64,000 nucleotides of DNA, taken from positions 4,944,772 through 5,008,771 of the forward strand of contig CM064552.1 of NCBI GenBank assembly GCA_032716605.1, given 5' to 3'. Position 1 is the stretch's first letter, and each line of letters starts with the position of its first letter. This stretch comes from Paralithodes platypus (Eukaryota > Arthropoda > Malacostraca > Decapoda > Lithodidae). A model generated the notes under the pieces. The model made no database searches. It saw only the letters and a program-made list of their open reading frames with translations, and was not told the origin of the DNA. Of this stretch, positions 11,611 to 21,302 are shown one piece after another. The position numbers and the translations under genes are program-made.

Positions 11611-11614
11611 ATAA

Positions 11615-11826
11615 CCCCTTCTGTACCGGCGACGTGTTTTTCGTTTAATGCTGACTATATGAAGACGATTTTGTGCAGCTTAAGAAGGAGCTATGGTAGT
11701 AAAATGGGTGCAGTGAGATAGTTCGAAGTGTGTGTGTGCATGTGTGTGTGTGTGTTACCCTGGTACAGTATGAGAAAACCAAGCATCAAAATCCATTATG
11801 GATGACATATACTGTGTGTGTGGTGT

Positions 11827-11861
<35 letters not shown>

Positions 11862-12202
11862 TGTGAGCGTGCGTGGTGTACGTGGTCAGCTCTGTGTAAA
11901 AATAGTAAACCAAATTAATTCACCGTCTATTTAGAATTACAGTCAGGGGCTGAAAATATACATGTGAAAATTTCATACAGTTGTGCCAACTTATATTTTA
12001 CTACATTAATGTCAGTTTAATTGATATAAATACATGCACCCTGCTGTATGTATGTACAGGACATGTGCATTTTCTGTACGTACATACTCATACATACATA
12101 TACAGTAGCCTTTTAATGTGTAAACGTCCTTTTTAGGCTCAATAAAATAGTGTACTAATTTGCCAGAATATAATGGAAAAGACGTCGCTGGTATTGAACG
12201 GG
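11615..12202. mobile_element. TTAA-type hairpin MITE split by a microsatellite-rich insert
   Basis: Left end CCCCTTCTGTACCGGCGACG near 11615; right end ACGTCGCTGGTATTGAACGGG closing at 12202. The two halves fit the 7287-7492 copy, but about 380 bases (roughly 11726-12105, with (GT)n and unrelated sequence) separate them. Flanks are diverged forms of TTAA (ATAA, TTAG). Confidence 0.75.
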
Positions 12203-12403
12203 TTAGCAGTCCCACTAATGATGATGTTCAAGCCTAGGATCACCCATCATGTATCTCATCATAACCTTAACGGCTTAACCTTCCCATTAACCCCTAGTTT
12301 CCCGCATAACTCCTGCATATCATGCTGCCCGTGCGCGGCCCTCTCCGGTTAGTGGTTACAAAAGCGAAAGTTAAATTTTGGTTATTCCTTTCTGGCCATA
12401 CTT

Positions 12404-12484
12404 TATAATTTAGTTACCCAAACAAGTATAATTATTTTCTTTGACCACCATACAAAGAAAACGATTGCGGGTAACTAAATTATA
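12404..12484. promoter_or_regulatory. Inverted repeat upstream of the intronless kinase gene
   Basis: TATAATTTAGTTACCC (12404-12419) and GGGTAACTAAATTATA (12469-12484) form a perfect 16-base inverted repeat with a 49-base loop. A near match precedes the unrelated coiled-coil gene at 29214. Downstream at 12632-12646 is CTATGTAGATATTTT, also present before that gene. A promoter, RNA hairpin or integration-end role is inference. Confidence 0.7.
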
Positions 12485-12857
12485 TTAAATAATTATTGGA
12501 AATTATTTATGTATTATATTATATTTCAAGCAATTTTCGCAAATATAATAGCCTTTTTTACATCAGAATATAGATTTAAGAAGCTATATGTGCTATGGAG
12601 TTAAATTAAAACTAGCTTAGTAAACAGAAAACTATGTAGATATTTTGATAGATTCGCAGAGCAGGTTGTCTGAAAAACTTCATTCTTAGAGCACTTCATT
12701 CGTTCATAGTACCACGAAGTAAAACGACGTTCTCTTTGGTTGTGTATCGATAGCGACATTTATCAATTGTGTTAGTGTCATCATAACTGTGTTAATTAAG
12801 GTTTATATTAGAATAACGCATACTTAACCTTAAATAACAACTACAATTAATATTAAC

Positions 12858-13715
12858 ATGTACAACTTTCAAGAAAGGTTTGTACGACAATCATTTGTTA
12901 TTGAGGCCTCCATGGAAATCCTAAAATGCCTTGGCAGCGGAGCAACTGCCTCGGCTTACATGGTAAAATACAGGGGTCATGTAGCGTGCGCCAAAATAGG
13001 TACCGACACCACTGATTTCTCGGTAAGTGAGTTTCTGTGCGAGGCAGAATTAATGGCTAAGGTAGATGGGGCAGGGGGAGCTCCAAAATTACTAGTTGTC
13101 GCGAAGGATAAGCCTCTTTTGGTGATAACCTTTTGCCCAGGGGTTACCCTTATAGACCACATAAATGACATATTGGCGCATGACCATAGTAGCTGGGATG
13201 AAATTTTCAAAATTGTCATCAACGTTTGTAAAAGTATCCAAGAGATCAATAAGAAAAACATCATTCACAACGATGTGAAATTGGAAAATATTATTATCCA
13301 TAAAGTTGGCAGAAAAGTTAAGACCAACGTAATTGATTTTGGTTGGGCCTGTGAAAATTTTAAGCGAGCTGGATTCCCGGACCCTGAACCCGATCCAAAC
13401 GTCTACGAGAAGGATTATTTCTGGTACGCCCCCGAGGTGTATTGTGGCGATGTCAGCACTCATTACAGTGACATCTATTCCCTCGGTATTTGGATGAATA
13501 TTATTTTCAAATCGGTAGGACGTACTTTCCACCTCCCTCCCCTTCCGACCAACGTTGTTGCATTACTTCATCAGATGGTGGCGAAGGACTGGACCGGGCG
13601 ACCCTCGATGAAGAACGTCATCTCGGTGTTCCAACACGCTCGAGATATCAATACCGCTGGTCCTCGGCTGTGTGCCAGGCAGTTCCGGCGGATGTTTTCA
13701 CGATTGTTTAATTGA
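12858..13715 (+). CDS. Intronless protein kinase-like gene, 285 aa
   Basis: Single exon from ATG at 12858 (A at -3) to a TAA-class end after ...RLFN. Protein kinase fold is clear. The glycine loop is LGSGATASAY (about 26-35), the ATP Lys is in VACAKIG, and the helix-C Glu is in FLCEAELM. The catalytic loop is IIHNDVKLENI, with Asp, Lys and Asn present but Arg of HRD replaced by Asn (a non-RD kinase). The metal-binding DFG is in VIDFGWA, then YAPEV, then SDIYSLG, and Arg in DWTGRPS. All key catalytic residues are kept, so activity is plausible. There are no extra domains, signal peptide or membrane segment. A second start, Met19, lies just before the domain. I cannot place it in a known family. 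The lack of introns and the shared upstream module suggest a retrocopy, horizontal or viral-type origin, but nothing proves it. Confidence 0.85.
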   Translation: MYNFQERFVRQSFVIEASMEILKCLGSGATASAYMVKYRGHVACAKIGTDTTDFSVSEFLCEAELMAKVDGAGGAPKLLVVAKDKPLLVITFCPGVTLIDHINDILAHDHSSWDEIFKIVINVCKSIQEINKKNIIHNDVKLENIIIHKVGRKVKTNVIDFGWACENFKRAGFPDPEPDPNVYEKDYFWYAPEVYCGDVSTHYSDIYSLGIWMNIIFKSVGRTFHLPPLPTNVVALLHQMVAKDWTGRPSMKNVISVFQHARDINTAGPRLCARQFRRMFSRLFN

Positions 13716-13940
13716 TTTTTGACTCGCCTATTTATTGTTAGTTTATAGATATTTTTCTTTCACTTATAGGCCTACATTTACTTGTGTTTTAATTTGTTTT
13801 CTTTTCACTAACAAATCTACGGTCTTGTCTGGCAATGTGTCAGACCTGTCCTATGAATGTGTTAGTAAGAAGCCTATTATATGCTGTAGATGCATAAATG
13901 AAAGAAAAATACAAACTACTAATACACAGAAGTTGACTTG
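13716..13940. other. AT-rich 3' flank of the kinase gene
   Basis: T-rich sequence with no canonical AATAAA seen in the first 200 bases. No shared motif with the 3' flank of the coiled-coil gene was noticed. Confidence 0.45.
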
Positions 13941-13949
13941 ACAAAAATA

Positions 13950-14120
13950 TAATTGTAAGAACGGGGCAAAGAGCTAACAAGTGTATGGTACATGAGGCAA
14001 TCCGGAGAGAGAAGGGATGGAATACGTTTAAGGAAAAGATTGGAAAAGTTAAAGGGAAGTACAAAGTCAGGTTGGAGGAAAAGGAAGAAAATAGACGGCC
14101 AGAAAAAGATGTATAGATGG
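13950..14120 (+). pseudogene. Possible LINE ORF relic
   Basis: One frame reads through about 55 codons as a Lys/Arg/Glu-rich stretch (HEAIRREKGWNTFKEKIGKV...) ending in a stop. The style is like linker regions of RT proteins. Assignment is weak. Confidence 0.3.
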
Positions 14121-14221
14121 ACGAAAAGGGAAAGTAAATGAAACAAAACAATGCGTGAAAATATTTAGAAAAATAATGATAACAAATTTTGTTTTGCATT
14201 TTTAGTAGAAAGATGCACCGG

Positions 14222-14400
14222 CCAATTAAAGACCGGTTCCTCCTAAATAACTGAATCGCTATCACTCGCCAGGAAAAAAAAAGGAAACGTTAATGGTCTT
14301 ATAATCGTGAAACTAATGGGGTGGATGTCATAAAATGTTAAAACTAATGGGGCTAAACACGAGGGAGAAGGGGGTCTAGAATACCACAAGCCTCCCCTTA
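14222..14400 (+). mobile_element. Partial GGCCGAAGGCC-type MITE
   Basis: Matches the right two thirds of the copy at 20092: ACCGGTTCCTCCTAAAT, GCTATCACTCGCCAGGA, then AATGGGGCTAAACACGAGGGA and a CTCCCCTTA end. Confidence 0.7.
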
Positions 14401-14470
14401 AAGCAAGGACGGCAATGGCAAGAAGGGATAGAGCACAAACCATCGATGCCATGCACTAAAGAAGTCAATG

Positions 14471-14693
14471 AAGGTACACTGGCGCTAATAAGTCATGTCT
14501 CAGCTGTCATTACGTTTGGCTCCCTCAGTGCTGTATTAATGTATGTCAGATGTTGAATAAGGTGGATAAGTGTAGGAACCTGTTTGTATATCACACTCAA
14601 AAAGAAGAAATCATGTGTAAATATTGCTGATACCAATTATTGATCAAAACATAATTGGTGCCGAGACATCACTTATTAGGCCGACTGTACAGT
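14471..14693 (-). mobile_element. MITE with TGTACAGTCGGCC-type ends (family D, copy 1)
   Basis: Ends are imperfect inverted repeats: GTACACTGGCGCTAATAAGTC at the left and GACTTATTAG-GCCGACTGTAC-type sequence at the right. It matches 44647-44868 over its full length and 38985-39090 over one end. TA-flanked Tc1/mariner type is likely. It overlaps by a few bases with the next MITE, which shares the TGTACAGT end. Confidence 0.75.
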
Positions 14694-14911
14694 TGACCAC
14701 ATAAGTTCTGTTCCTCGTTGTGATCTCATTTATGAAAGTAAAATGAGCATGAATGAATTACGAGTGTGATTGCTTTTAATTATCAGTTAACTAGTCAGAT
14801 GAGTTAACCACTGCATAAGAAACTACACTCGTAATGCAATCATGGGCATTATATTTCTATGTATATGATCACGGAGAGGAACAAAACTTATGTGGCCAAC
14901 TGTACATTATC
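14686..14911. mobile_element. MITE with TGTACAGTTGGCCACATAA ends (family E, copy 1)
   Basis: Left end TGTACAGTTGACCACATAAG, right end its complement CTTATGTGGCCAACTGTACA. The arms continue inward (TTCTGTTCCTCG; CGGAGAGGAACAAAAC) and the middle (GAGTTAACCACTGCATAAGAA) is unique. A close copy is at 37291-37512; degraded ones are at 28187, 30837, 46560 and 62807. Tc1/mariner-like ends. Confidence 0.88.
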
Positions 14912-14954
14912 CAACCTCCAGTTATCAGGACCTACTACACCCTATTGATTATCG

Positions 14955-15013
14955 GTAGGCCAGAAATCCTAACCCCTAACCTCTAACTCAAAAAGGGCTA
15001 GAGCAAAGGTTCT
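14955..15013. mobile_element. Fragment of GGCCAGAAAT-type MITE
   Basis: Contains GTAGGCCAGAAATCCTAACCCC and CTAACTCAAAAAGGGCTAGAGCAAA, then ends abruptly. Confidence 0.6.
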
Positions 15014-15106
15014 GTTGGACGGCCGGGTGTGGAGAGCGACCCAGCGTGGACCAATTGGCTCTCTACCTCACTAACTTCCATCACCACCTAGACCATTATG
15101 TCTGAC

Positions 15107-15314
15107 AACACACCCATGGTCGTTGGTAATGTATCCTACCAACACAACACACCCATGGTCGCTGGTAATGTATCCTACCAACACAACACACTCATGGTCG
15201 CTGGTAATGTATCCTACCAACACAACACACTCATGGTCGCTGGTAATGTATCCTACCAATACAACACACTCATGGTCGCTGGTAATGTATCCTACCAACA
15301 CAACACATTCATGT
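15107..15314. repeat. 39-bp tandem repeat, about 5 copies
   Basis: The unit includes CATGGTCGCTGGTAATGTAT and CCTACCAACACAACACA, period 39 (15117 to 15156). A multiple of three keeps two frames open; no gene is inferred. Confidence 0.95.
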
Positions 15315-15456
15315 CAAACAACAACGAAGGGCGGTGCGCTCCTCGGTGCCACTAGCAAGAGTGGCGAACTCCACATAGGTGACATAGGTAGGAGTATATT
15401 TTGTTAATACACACACAGTACATACATATAAACGTATCAAGATACATAAATATATC

Positions 15457-16112
15457 TATCTATTGCCAGATGGCGTGATCCCCGAAGGGGTGGCTACGAA
15501 CGAATCGCCCCATGCATCTCTGTCCCCAGTCAGTTGACGCCCCTCCTCCCATCCAGCACCGCTTCCACCTGACCGTTCAACTTCACCTCACACTCTCTAG
15601 CTGCACACCTTTCAAAGACCATAACCTCACTCGTTCCCGCATTTACCTTCAGATTCCGTATTTCACACACTGTTCCAAACATATTTACCAGACCCTGCAA
15701 CTCCCATTCACTATCGCTCATCAGAACTGTATCGTCAGCAAACAGCAGTACAGGCAACTTCCACTCGTTTCCTTCCCTTATCAGTTTAACACCAACATCC
15801 ACTGCTCTTCCTTGTATTTCACACCCTTGCTTTAACCCAATATTCAGATCAAAGAACTCGCTCTGTTCATTCTCCTAACGTACTGACGCATTTGCATCCT
15901 CATACATGCTCTTCACTGCTTTCAGCAACTTGCCATCTACTTCGTATATTCTCAGTACTTTCCACAGACCTTCTCTATCAGCTCTGTCATAGGCCTTCTC
16001 CAAGTCCATAAAGGAAGCATACAATTTTTTTCCCTTCTCCAGATATTTCACCACAACATATTTCAAGACAAAAATCTGGTCTACACATCCTCTTCCCTTC
16101 CTAAACCCGCCC
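15457..16112 (-). mobile_element. RTE-like LINE fragment with internal deletion
   Basis: Minus-strand LINE related to 55120-58578. The 3' end has the hairpin CCCCTTCGGGGATCACGCC and a (TAGA)n tail. Just upstream about 500 bases are missing compared with the longer copy (junction near 15553). RT motifs remain: [14 protein letters not shown] and [11 protein letters not shown]. It is 5'-truncated at about 16112 and frame-disrupted. Confidence 0.85.
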
Positions 16113-16116
16113 TGTG

Positions 16117-16166
16117 TGTGTGTATTTACCTATTTGTAGTTTACAGGAATTGAGCAGCGCTCGTGT
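16117..16166. repeat. Short dispersed-repeat fragment
   Basis: TATTTACCTATTTGTAGTTTACAGG-like sequence followed by GAGCAGCGCTCG; the reverse form occurs at 46970-47045 and a diverged form at 25950-26035. Confidence 0.55.
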
Positions 16167-16648
16167 GTTACTCAGTTACTTGTTCGTCAAGGGGAATCCA
16201 CGCAATGCGAGCTAAGCTCATTATTATCGCGCCTCCTTAACTGGGAATGTATTGTGTGAAATGCATGTTAAGTGTTTTATGTACTGTTGGAATGGCTGTG
16301 GATGTGTGTGTAGTCTGTATTTTAGCCAATTGGCGACATCGGAAACGAAGGCTTAGGGTGGATCTGTATGGTACCATTCTCACTATAGACGGTACCGTCT
16401 CGCCCGAAGGCTTAGGTAGCCATCAGCTTAGGTGAACCATATCATACCCATCTCGCCTTGTACCATTTTTGCCAACCCCAGATGGGACGTCACAACGTCG
16501 TCCACTTATTCCAGGTACCTATTTACAGCTAGGTGAACTGAGGCTAACACATGAAAGGAGACAAGCCCAATTTGTCTACGCCCGGCCGGGGATTGAACCC
16601 CCGACCCCTCGTGTGTGAGACGAGAGCTCTACCTACTAGGCTACGGGC

Positions 16649-16651
<3 letters not shown>
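16167..16651 (-). mobile_element. tRNA-Val-like SINE, family B (copy 2)
   Basis: Nearly identical over about 485 bases to 4347-4836, differing at a handful of positions. It has the same tRNA-like head next to a (GT)n tract. The similarity marks recent activity. Confidence 0.9.
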
Positions 16652-16683
<32 letters not shown>

Positions 16684-17110
16684 GTTCATACAATTAAGTA
16701 ACGTGGTCGGGTGGCCCTGATCTTAATTATATGACTGCAGGCTCTGCTTCTTTATAGATTTGCCTTCAGCCCAGATCTGATAATGGGTGAGGGAGTGTGG
16801 TGCTTGGGGGTTTATTTAGACACGCACACACACACACACACACACACCCATATATATATATATATATATATATACCGGTATATATATTATATATAATCTG
16901 CATACACAATCAAAGAGTCAAATGTACTCTCACACACACATTTATACTACCGGTACATAAAATCTGCAAACCCACATACACACACGCACACACACACACA
17001 TACATACATTTCATCTGCACACACACAAACACACATTACCGTATACAAAGACACACATATAGTTCACATAATTATACACTAATATTCCTAGAAGTGTTCA
17101 AAGCAGAGCT
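16652..17110. repeat. Microsatellites (GT)n, (CA)n, (TA)n in intergenic sequence
   Basis: (GT)n at 16653-16685, (CA)n at 16822-16848, (TA)n at 16850-16890, and CA-rich words to about 17060. No gene. Confidence 0.85.
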
Positions 17111-17510
17111 ATCAAAGTATTTCCATCTATTGGAAGAATAACAACAGTATCACATGAGCGTTTTTGCCTCAACCCTTATCTTTAACAATGTTCTCACACT
17201 ATATGAAGTAAACTTGTTAAACAATTCTGTCATTAAATTATTCTATCTTCAATGCAATGTAGTTTCCAATGTTAGTATATAATATTCCTGAAATGTTGCT
17301 GTAAAAATATAGCCCGTGGATTATTGACGATAATAGTTCCCTTGTGATACCGACTCAAGCTACTAGAATCGGTTAAGAGCTCTTTGTCCATGTTCGGTGG
17401 AAATTGGTCGACTGCGAGGCCAACTCATTAGCCTTCACTGTAAAACCTGAACGCTTAATTGTGACAAATATTATACATACCGGTATATTAAGTGTTTTAA
17501 TCGTGCATGT
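17111..17510. other. Intergenic, nothing recognised
   Basis: AT-rich, no repeats or coding signal recognised. Confidence 0.4.
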
Positions 17511-17519
17511 GTTCTAATT

Positions 17520-17805
17520 TTCAAGACATAAACCACTAGACTCTAGAGGGTCACTCGGTAGAGCGCATACCTCCGCCTATGCTGGCTGGTTCTTTACCAT
17601 TAATATCATAGGCCTATATTTTCTTCTGGATCTGGGTTCCAGGATATGATCCGGGTCGCCTCCTAAAATGAATAACTTCTTCCTTGGCGTATATCCTATC
17701 TACCCACCTAGTTTCATAAACATCGGTTCATAACTTTGGGAGATATCTTGTTTACAGACAGACAAACTAACAATCGTCCAACTTCGTCGGCGGAGACTAA
17801 CCATT
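17520..17805 (+). mobile_element. Dispersed retroelement, family F (copy 1)
   Basis: tRNA-like start GGTCACTCGGTAGAGCGCAT, then GGATCTGGGTTCCAGGATATG, a body with CCTTGGCGTATATCCTATCT and CATAACTTTGGGAGATATCTTG, and a tail ACAGACAGACAAAC. It matches 25010-25310. The body resembles a SINE/LINE 3' region widely seen in invertebrates. Confidence 0.65.
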
Positions 17806-17849
17806 CCTTTTAACTCTCCTTATGACTCAGTCCCATGTGTCAGCCACAT

Positions 17850-18305
17850 TCATAATACTGACATCACTAAACTTACTCTAATTATAATGATGTCACGAGT
17901 TAGTCTATCATACACTCTCTCTCTCTCTCATATAATACTGACATCACTAAACTTACTCTAATTATAATGATGTCACGAGTTAGTCTATCACACACTCTCT
18001 CTCTCTCTCATATAATACTGACATCACTAAACTTACTCTAATAATTATAATGATGTCACGAGTTAGTCTATCACACACTCTCTCTCTCTCTCATATAATA
18101 CTGACATCACTAAACTTACTCTAATAATTATAATTATGTCACGAGTTAGTCTATCACACACTCTCTCTCTCTCATATAACACTGACATCACTAAACTTAC
18201 TCTAATTATAATGATGTCACGAGTTAGTCTATCACACACTCTCTCTCTCATATAATACTGACATCACTAAACTTACTCTTAATTATAATGATGTCACGAG
18301 GTAGT
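17850..18305. repeat. About 80-bp minisatellite, 6 copies
   Basis: Each unit has TATAATACTGACATCACTAA, TTATAATGATGTCACGAGTT and a (CT)n segment of varying length; period 77-83. The repeat contains the palindromic-like pair TGACATCA/TGATGTCA, so each unit can fold. Confidence 0.93.
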
Positions 18306-18329
18306 GCCTCTCTCTATGTCTCTCTTTTT

Positions 18330-18331
18330 CT

Positions 18332-18371
<40 letters not shown>
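18330..18371. repeat. (CT)n microsatellite
   Basis: Pure CT tract following CTTTTTTCT. Confidence 0.95.
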
Positions 18372-18374
<3 letters not shown>

Positions 18375-18642
18375 GGTAATGACATAATTATAAGAATGAT
18401 ATATGGGTCATCAAGATTGTATAGATGACATAATTATCAAGGTACCTCCAATGTCCCCCATTACAATATAAACTCACCTTCTCCCCCTTTTGTCTAGCCC
18501 TGATTGTTTACAGCATGTATCTATTGTATCTATTGCATCTATTGTAGCGTACCCTTAACTTGATTGTATAGTGTGAAGGTTGGTATTACTTACATCTAAC
18601 CAAAAAAGTGGCTACCCTGGTAACTGTGGGGTATAGTTCCTG

Positions 18643-18647
<5 letters not shown>

Positions 18648-18731
<84 letters not shown>

Positions 18732-18745
18732 TGTGTGTGTGTGAG
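18648..18745. repeat. (GA)n then (GT)n microsatellite
   Basis: About 80 bases of GA followed by GTGTGT. Confidence 0.97.
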
Positions 18746-18889
18746 TAGGGAAAAAGCGGCTATCTCTTTATTTGGATGACATTTTGGTGCCACATTTATA
18801 TTATTTTGGATCATGTAGATTTTAGAACCTAAGACCAAATTACTATATGTGTATACTGTAGGCTATTCATAATTATTATTTTTATATGT

Positions 18890-18980
18890 GGATGAGGGAG
18901 GCAAAAGGCAAAACTGCCTGTGATGAGTGCCTCCCCCAGAGTTGAAAGAGTAACAGGGCCAAAATCAAGGAATGCTCGAG
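18890..18980 (-). mobile_element. LINE 3' end fragment (family of 32100)
   Basis: Reverse complement resembles the 3' UTR at 32660-32740 and the fragment at 5035: GAGGGAGGCAAAAGGCAAAAC and TGATGAGTGCCTCCCCCAG. Confidence 0.6.
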
Positions 18981-19036
18981 CCAAAAGTTCTGGACACACG
19001 GAGTTTGAAGCAAATTAAGTCATAGGAGGAGGGAAA

Positions 19037-19212
19037 GAATTAGGCCAGAACTCTTAACTACTAACCTCTATAACTCGAAAAAGGACTGGAGTAATCAAGC
19101 TAATATGTCCACCCTTTGGGAAGAGTTAGGACAGTTATAGCCTATTTACTCTAGCCCTTGTTGAGCTATAGATGCTTAGGGTCAGGGATTCTGACCTAAT
19201 TATGAATAGACT
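19037..19212. mobile_element. Hairpin MITE, GGCCAGAA type (copy 2, diverged)
   Basis: Left TTAGGCCAGAACTCTTAAC, right TCAGGGATTCTGACCTAATT; interior has the family words GTAATCAAGCTAATATGTCC and TTTACTCTAGCCC. Confidence 0.75.
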
Positions 19213-19282
19213 ATCGTATTCCCAATTGTTTTTCATGAGCATAGCTATTCATTATATCACCAACCCACCAATTAACTTACAA

Positions 19283-19395
19283 ATAAACCTAATTAATGAA
19301 ATCAATTAAACTAATGAATACATGTGGTAATCTAAGGATTCGGACCAAGTATACTCACACCGAAATTCCGCGCACTAACTATTACGCTATCAAGA
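19283..19395 (-). mobile_element. tRNA-derived SINE, family G (copy 1)
   Basis: The minus strand reads a tRNA-like head (TAGCGTAATAGTTAGTGCGC, CGGTGTGAGTATAC, a decayed B box TCCGAATCCTTAG) then CACATGTATTCATTAGT. The match is 45948-46110; a fragment is at 25528-25600. Confidence 0.65.
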
Positions 19396-19817
19396 CAGTT
19401 ACAGGTTTATGCACAAGCCTACGATATACTGTAGTTTCCATTCTCGAATACTGGATATTAATCTAAGCATATACTTATACCCAACTGCACTATGATAGCC
19501 TAATGATTACACAAATGGAAGGGGTAATTGATGGGGCACTTAACCGCAAGGGAAGGCCTCGCTAGGAATTACTCCTGAACCTGAATTAATTCGTAGAGAG
19601 ACTAATGACTTGGCTCATTTCTGTTACTAAAGGGTCTGTATTGTGTGGGGTTCTGGGTACCGGTACTGTTGGCCTTTTACATAACCCGGTGTTAATGAGA
19701 GAGACGAAAGTGTACATCTATATCACAAGTAGTATCTGGCTTCCTCATAGTAAACGCAGACTTAACTCACGATCGCTCCTCGGGATTATCAGTTTTATAT
19801 AGAAATACCGGCAGTTT

Positions 19818-19915
19818 GTTTAGTGCTGAAATGTGTGTTATGATTGCCGTTTAGTGCTGAAGTGTGTGTTATGATTGCCGTTTAGTGCTGAAATGTGTGT
19901 TATGATTGCCGTTTT
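19818..19915. repeat. 31-bp tandem repeat, 3 copies
   Basis: Unit TAGTGCTGAAATGTGTGTTA then TGATTGCCGTT; copies differ by one base. Confidence 0.93.
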
Positions 19916-20091
19916 CATTTGTTATTCGAAGTTTAATGAGTGTTTTCGGCGGCATCTTGTCTAACTTGTAATTATCATTATATCTAGAATATACTCGGAG
20001 TTTGTCTAGTGCATTATTGTGACAGTGTTATGTTTGCGGTTGTCATGTAATATAATAGGAATGTGTTTAGTGTCGTTTGGCTTTAGCGACT

Positions 20092-20411
20092 CTTAAGGGG
20101 AGGTATTTAGTTTGTTCCCTAGACCTTCATCAACCTTAAAATTACACCCCCTCGAGTCCCTTTCAAGATAAATTTGTACATAATTTCGGTAGAACAATTT
20201 CCCGGCCGAAGGCCGGTTCCTCTTAAATTACAGGTTCGCTATCGCTCGCCAGGATAAAATAGACACCTGAATTGCACGAAAGGTCTTAATATGGGGTGAA
20301 AGTTCTTAAAATCGTTAAACTAATGGGGCAAACGTTTTATAATATCAAAAGCAATGGGGCTAAACATGAGGGAGAAAGGGGTCAAGAAAACAATCCCTCA
20401 AGTGGAGACCT
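20092..20411 (+). mobile_element. GGCCGAAGGCC-type MITE (copy 1)
   Basis: Begins TTAAGGGGAGGTATTTAG, has a central palindrome CGGCCGAAGGCCG, then GCTATCGCTCGCCAGGA, ending with AATGGGGCTAAACATGAGGG and a CTC-rich end. The copy at 21413-21736 shows both ends bordered by TTAA, so a piggyBac-like TTAA target is likely. Non-coding. Confidence 0.8.
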
Positions 20412-20446
20412 TCTTACTTAGAGTATAAATATATCGTTCTATTATA

Positions 20447-20650
20447 CTCCGTTTATTCTAGGTTGGGCAGAAATCGTAACCTCTAACCTCTCATAACTAA
20501 AAAATGACTAGAGTAATCGAGCTAATATTTCTAACACATAGGAAGGCTAGGGAATATGTGTATAAACTGACGGCTCATTTGCTCTAGCCCTTTTTTAGTT
20601 ACAGAGGTTGGAGGTTACGATTTCTGCCCAACCTAGAATGAACGGACTAT
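20447..20650. mobile_element. Hairpin MITE, GGGCAGAAATCG type (copy 3)
   Basis: Left TAGGTTGGGCAGAAATCGTA, right TACGATTTCTGCCCAACCTA: perfect 20-base terminal inverted repeats. Inner arms also pair (CTAACCTCTCATAACT; AGTTACAGAGGTTGG). Confidence 0.92.
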
Positions 20651-20734
20651 AGTATCTTGCTTGCTCATATCCATCACAGAATAACACAATATCGCTTCTC
20701 GGGATTATAATGTTTAAATGGAAACTTTAAATGT

Positions 20735-20815
20735 TGTTTTCTGTTCGGGCTCTGTCTCGAGTCGATCACCCCCAGCTATGGGGTATGTGCCATATACATA
20801 CATACAATACATGCA
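20735..20815 (-). mobile_element. CAGGCACATACCCC-type repeat fragment (family H)
   Basis: Contains CTGTTCGGGCTCTGTCTCGA then CACCCCCAGCTATGGGGTAT. Longer plus-strand forms are at 44385, 45020 and 51911; the minus-strand form at 54907/58592 is split by an insertion. Confidence 0.65.
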
Positions 20816-20945
20816 TCTAGAAACAGTTTTAGCGTGATTGCTGTTTTCATTTCTTAATCAAGGTGTATTCATCGAGTGTGTATGGTACCGTAGCTTACAT
20901 CTCCTTCTCAACTAGTATCTTGATTACCGGTACTCGTATCTATCA

Positions 20946-21190
20946 CAGATTAAGGGGGTAGTGCTCGCTTTTTATGGACCCCCTTCTCCCTCATGTTTAG
21001 CATATTAGCTTTGAGGTTTTAAGACGTTCGGTCCGTTAGTTTGGCGACTTTGAGACATTTCGCCTCATATTTGTTTTTAATATTAAGACCTTCCGTGCCC
21101 TTTATGTGTCGACATTTTCCTGGCGAGCGAAAGCGAGCCTCTAATTTTAGAAGGAAACGGCCTTCGGCCGGAATATTTTTCTACCGAAAA
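20946..21190 (-). mobile_element. GGCCGAAGGCC-type MITE (copy 2)
   Basis: Starts AAGGGGGTAGTGCTCGC, runs through CTGGCGAGCGAAAGCGAGC and ends in the GGCCTTCGGCCGGAATATTT palindrome and a TTTTTCTACCGAAAAA block; the far end is missing. Confidence 0.75.
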
Positions 21191-21302
21191 AAATACACAT
21201 CTCATGTAATTTTATTTTATGATTGGATGGTAATCTTCTGAATGCATTAATACGTTTGTTTACTTTATTGTATCGGGGTGGTACTGTTGTAGTAACTGTT
21301 AA

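Noticed and set aside
13092..13532. 146-codon antisense ORF in the kinase gene
   Set aside because: No motif of its own; the sense strand has a complete kinase domain.
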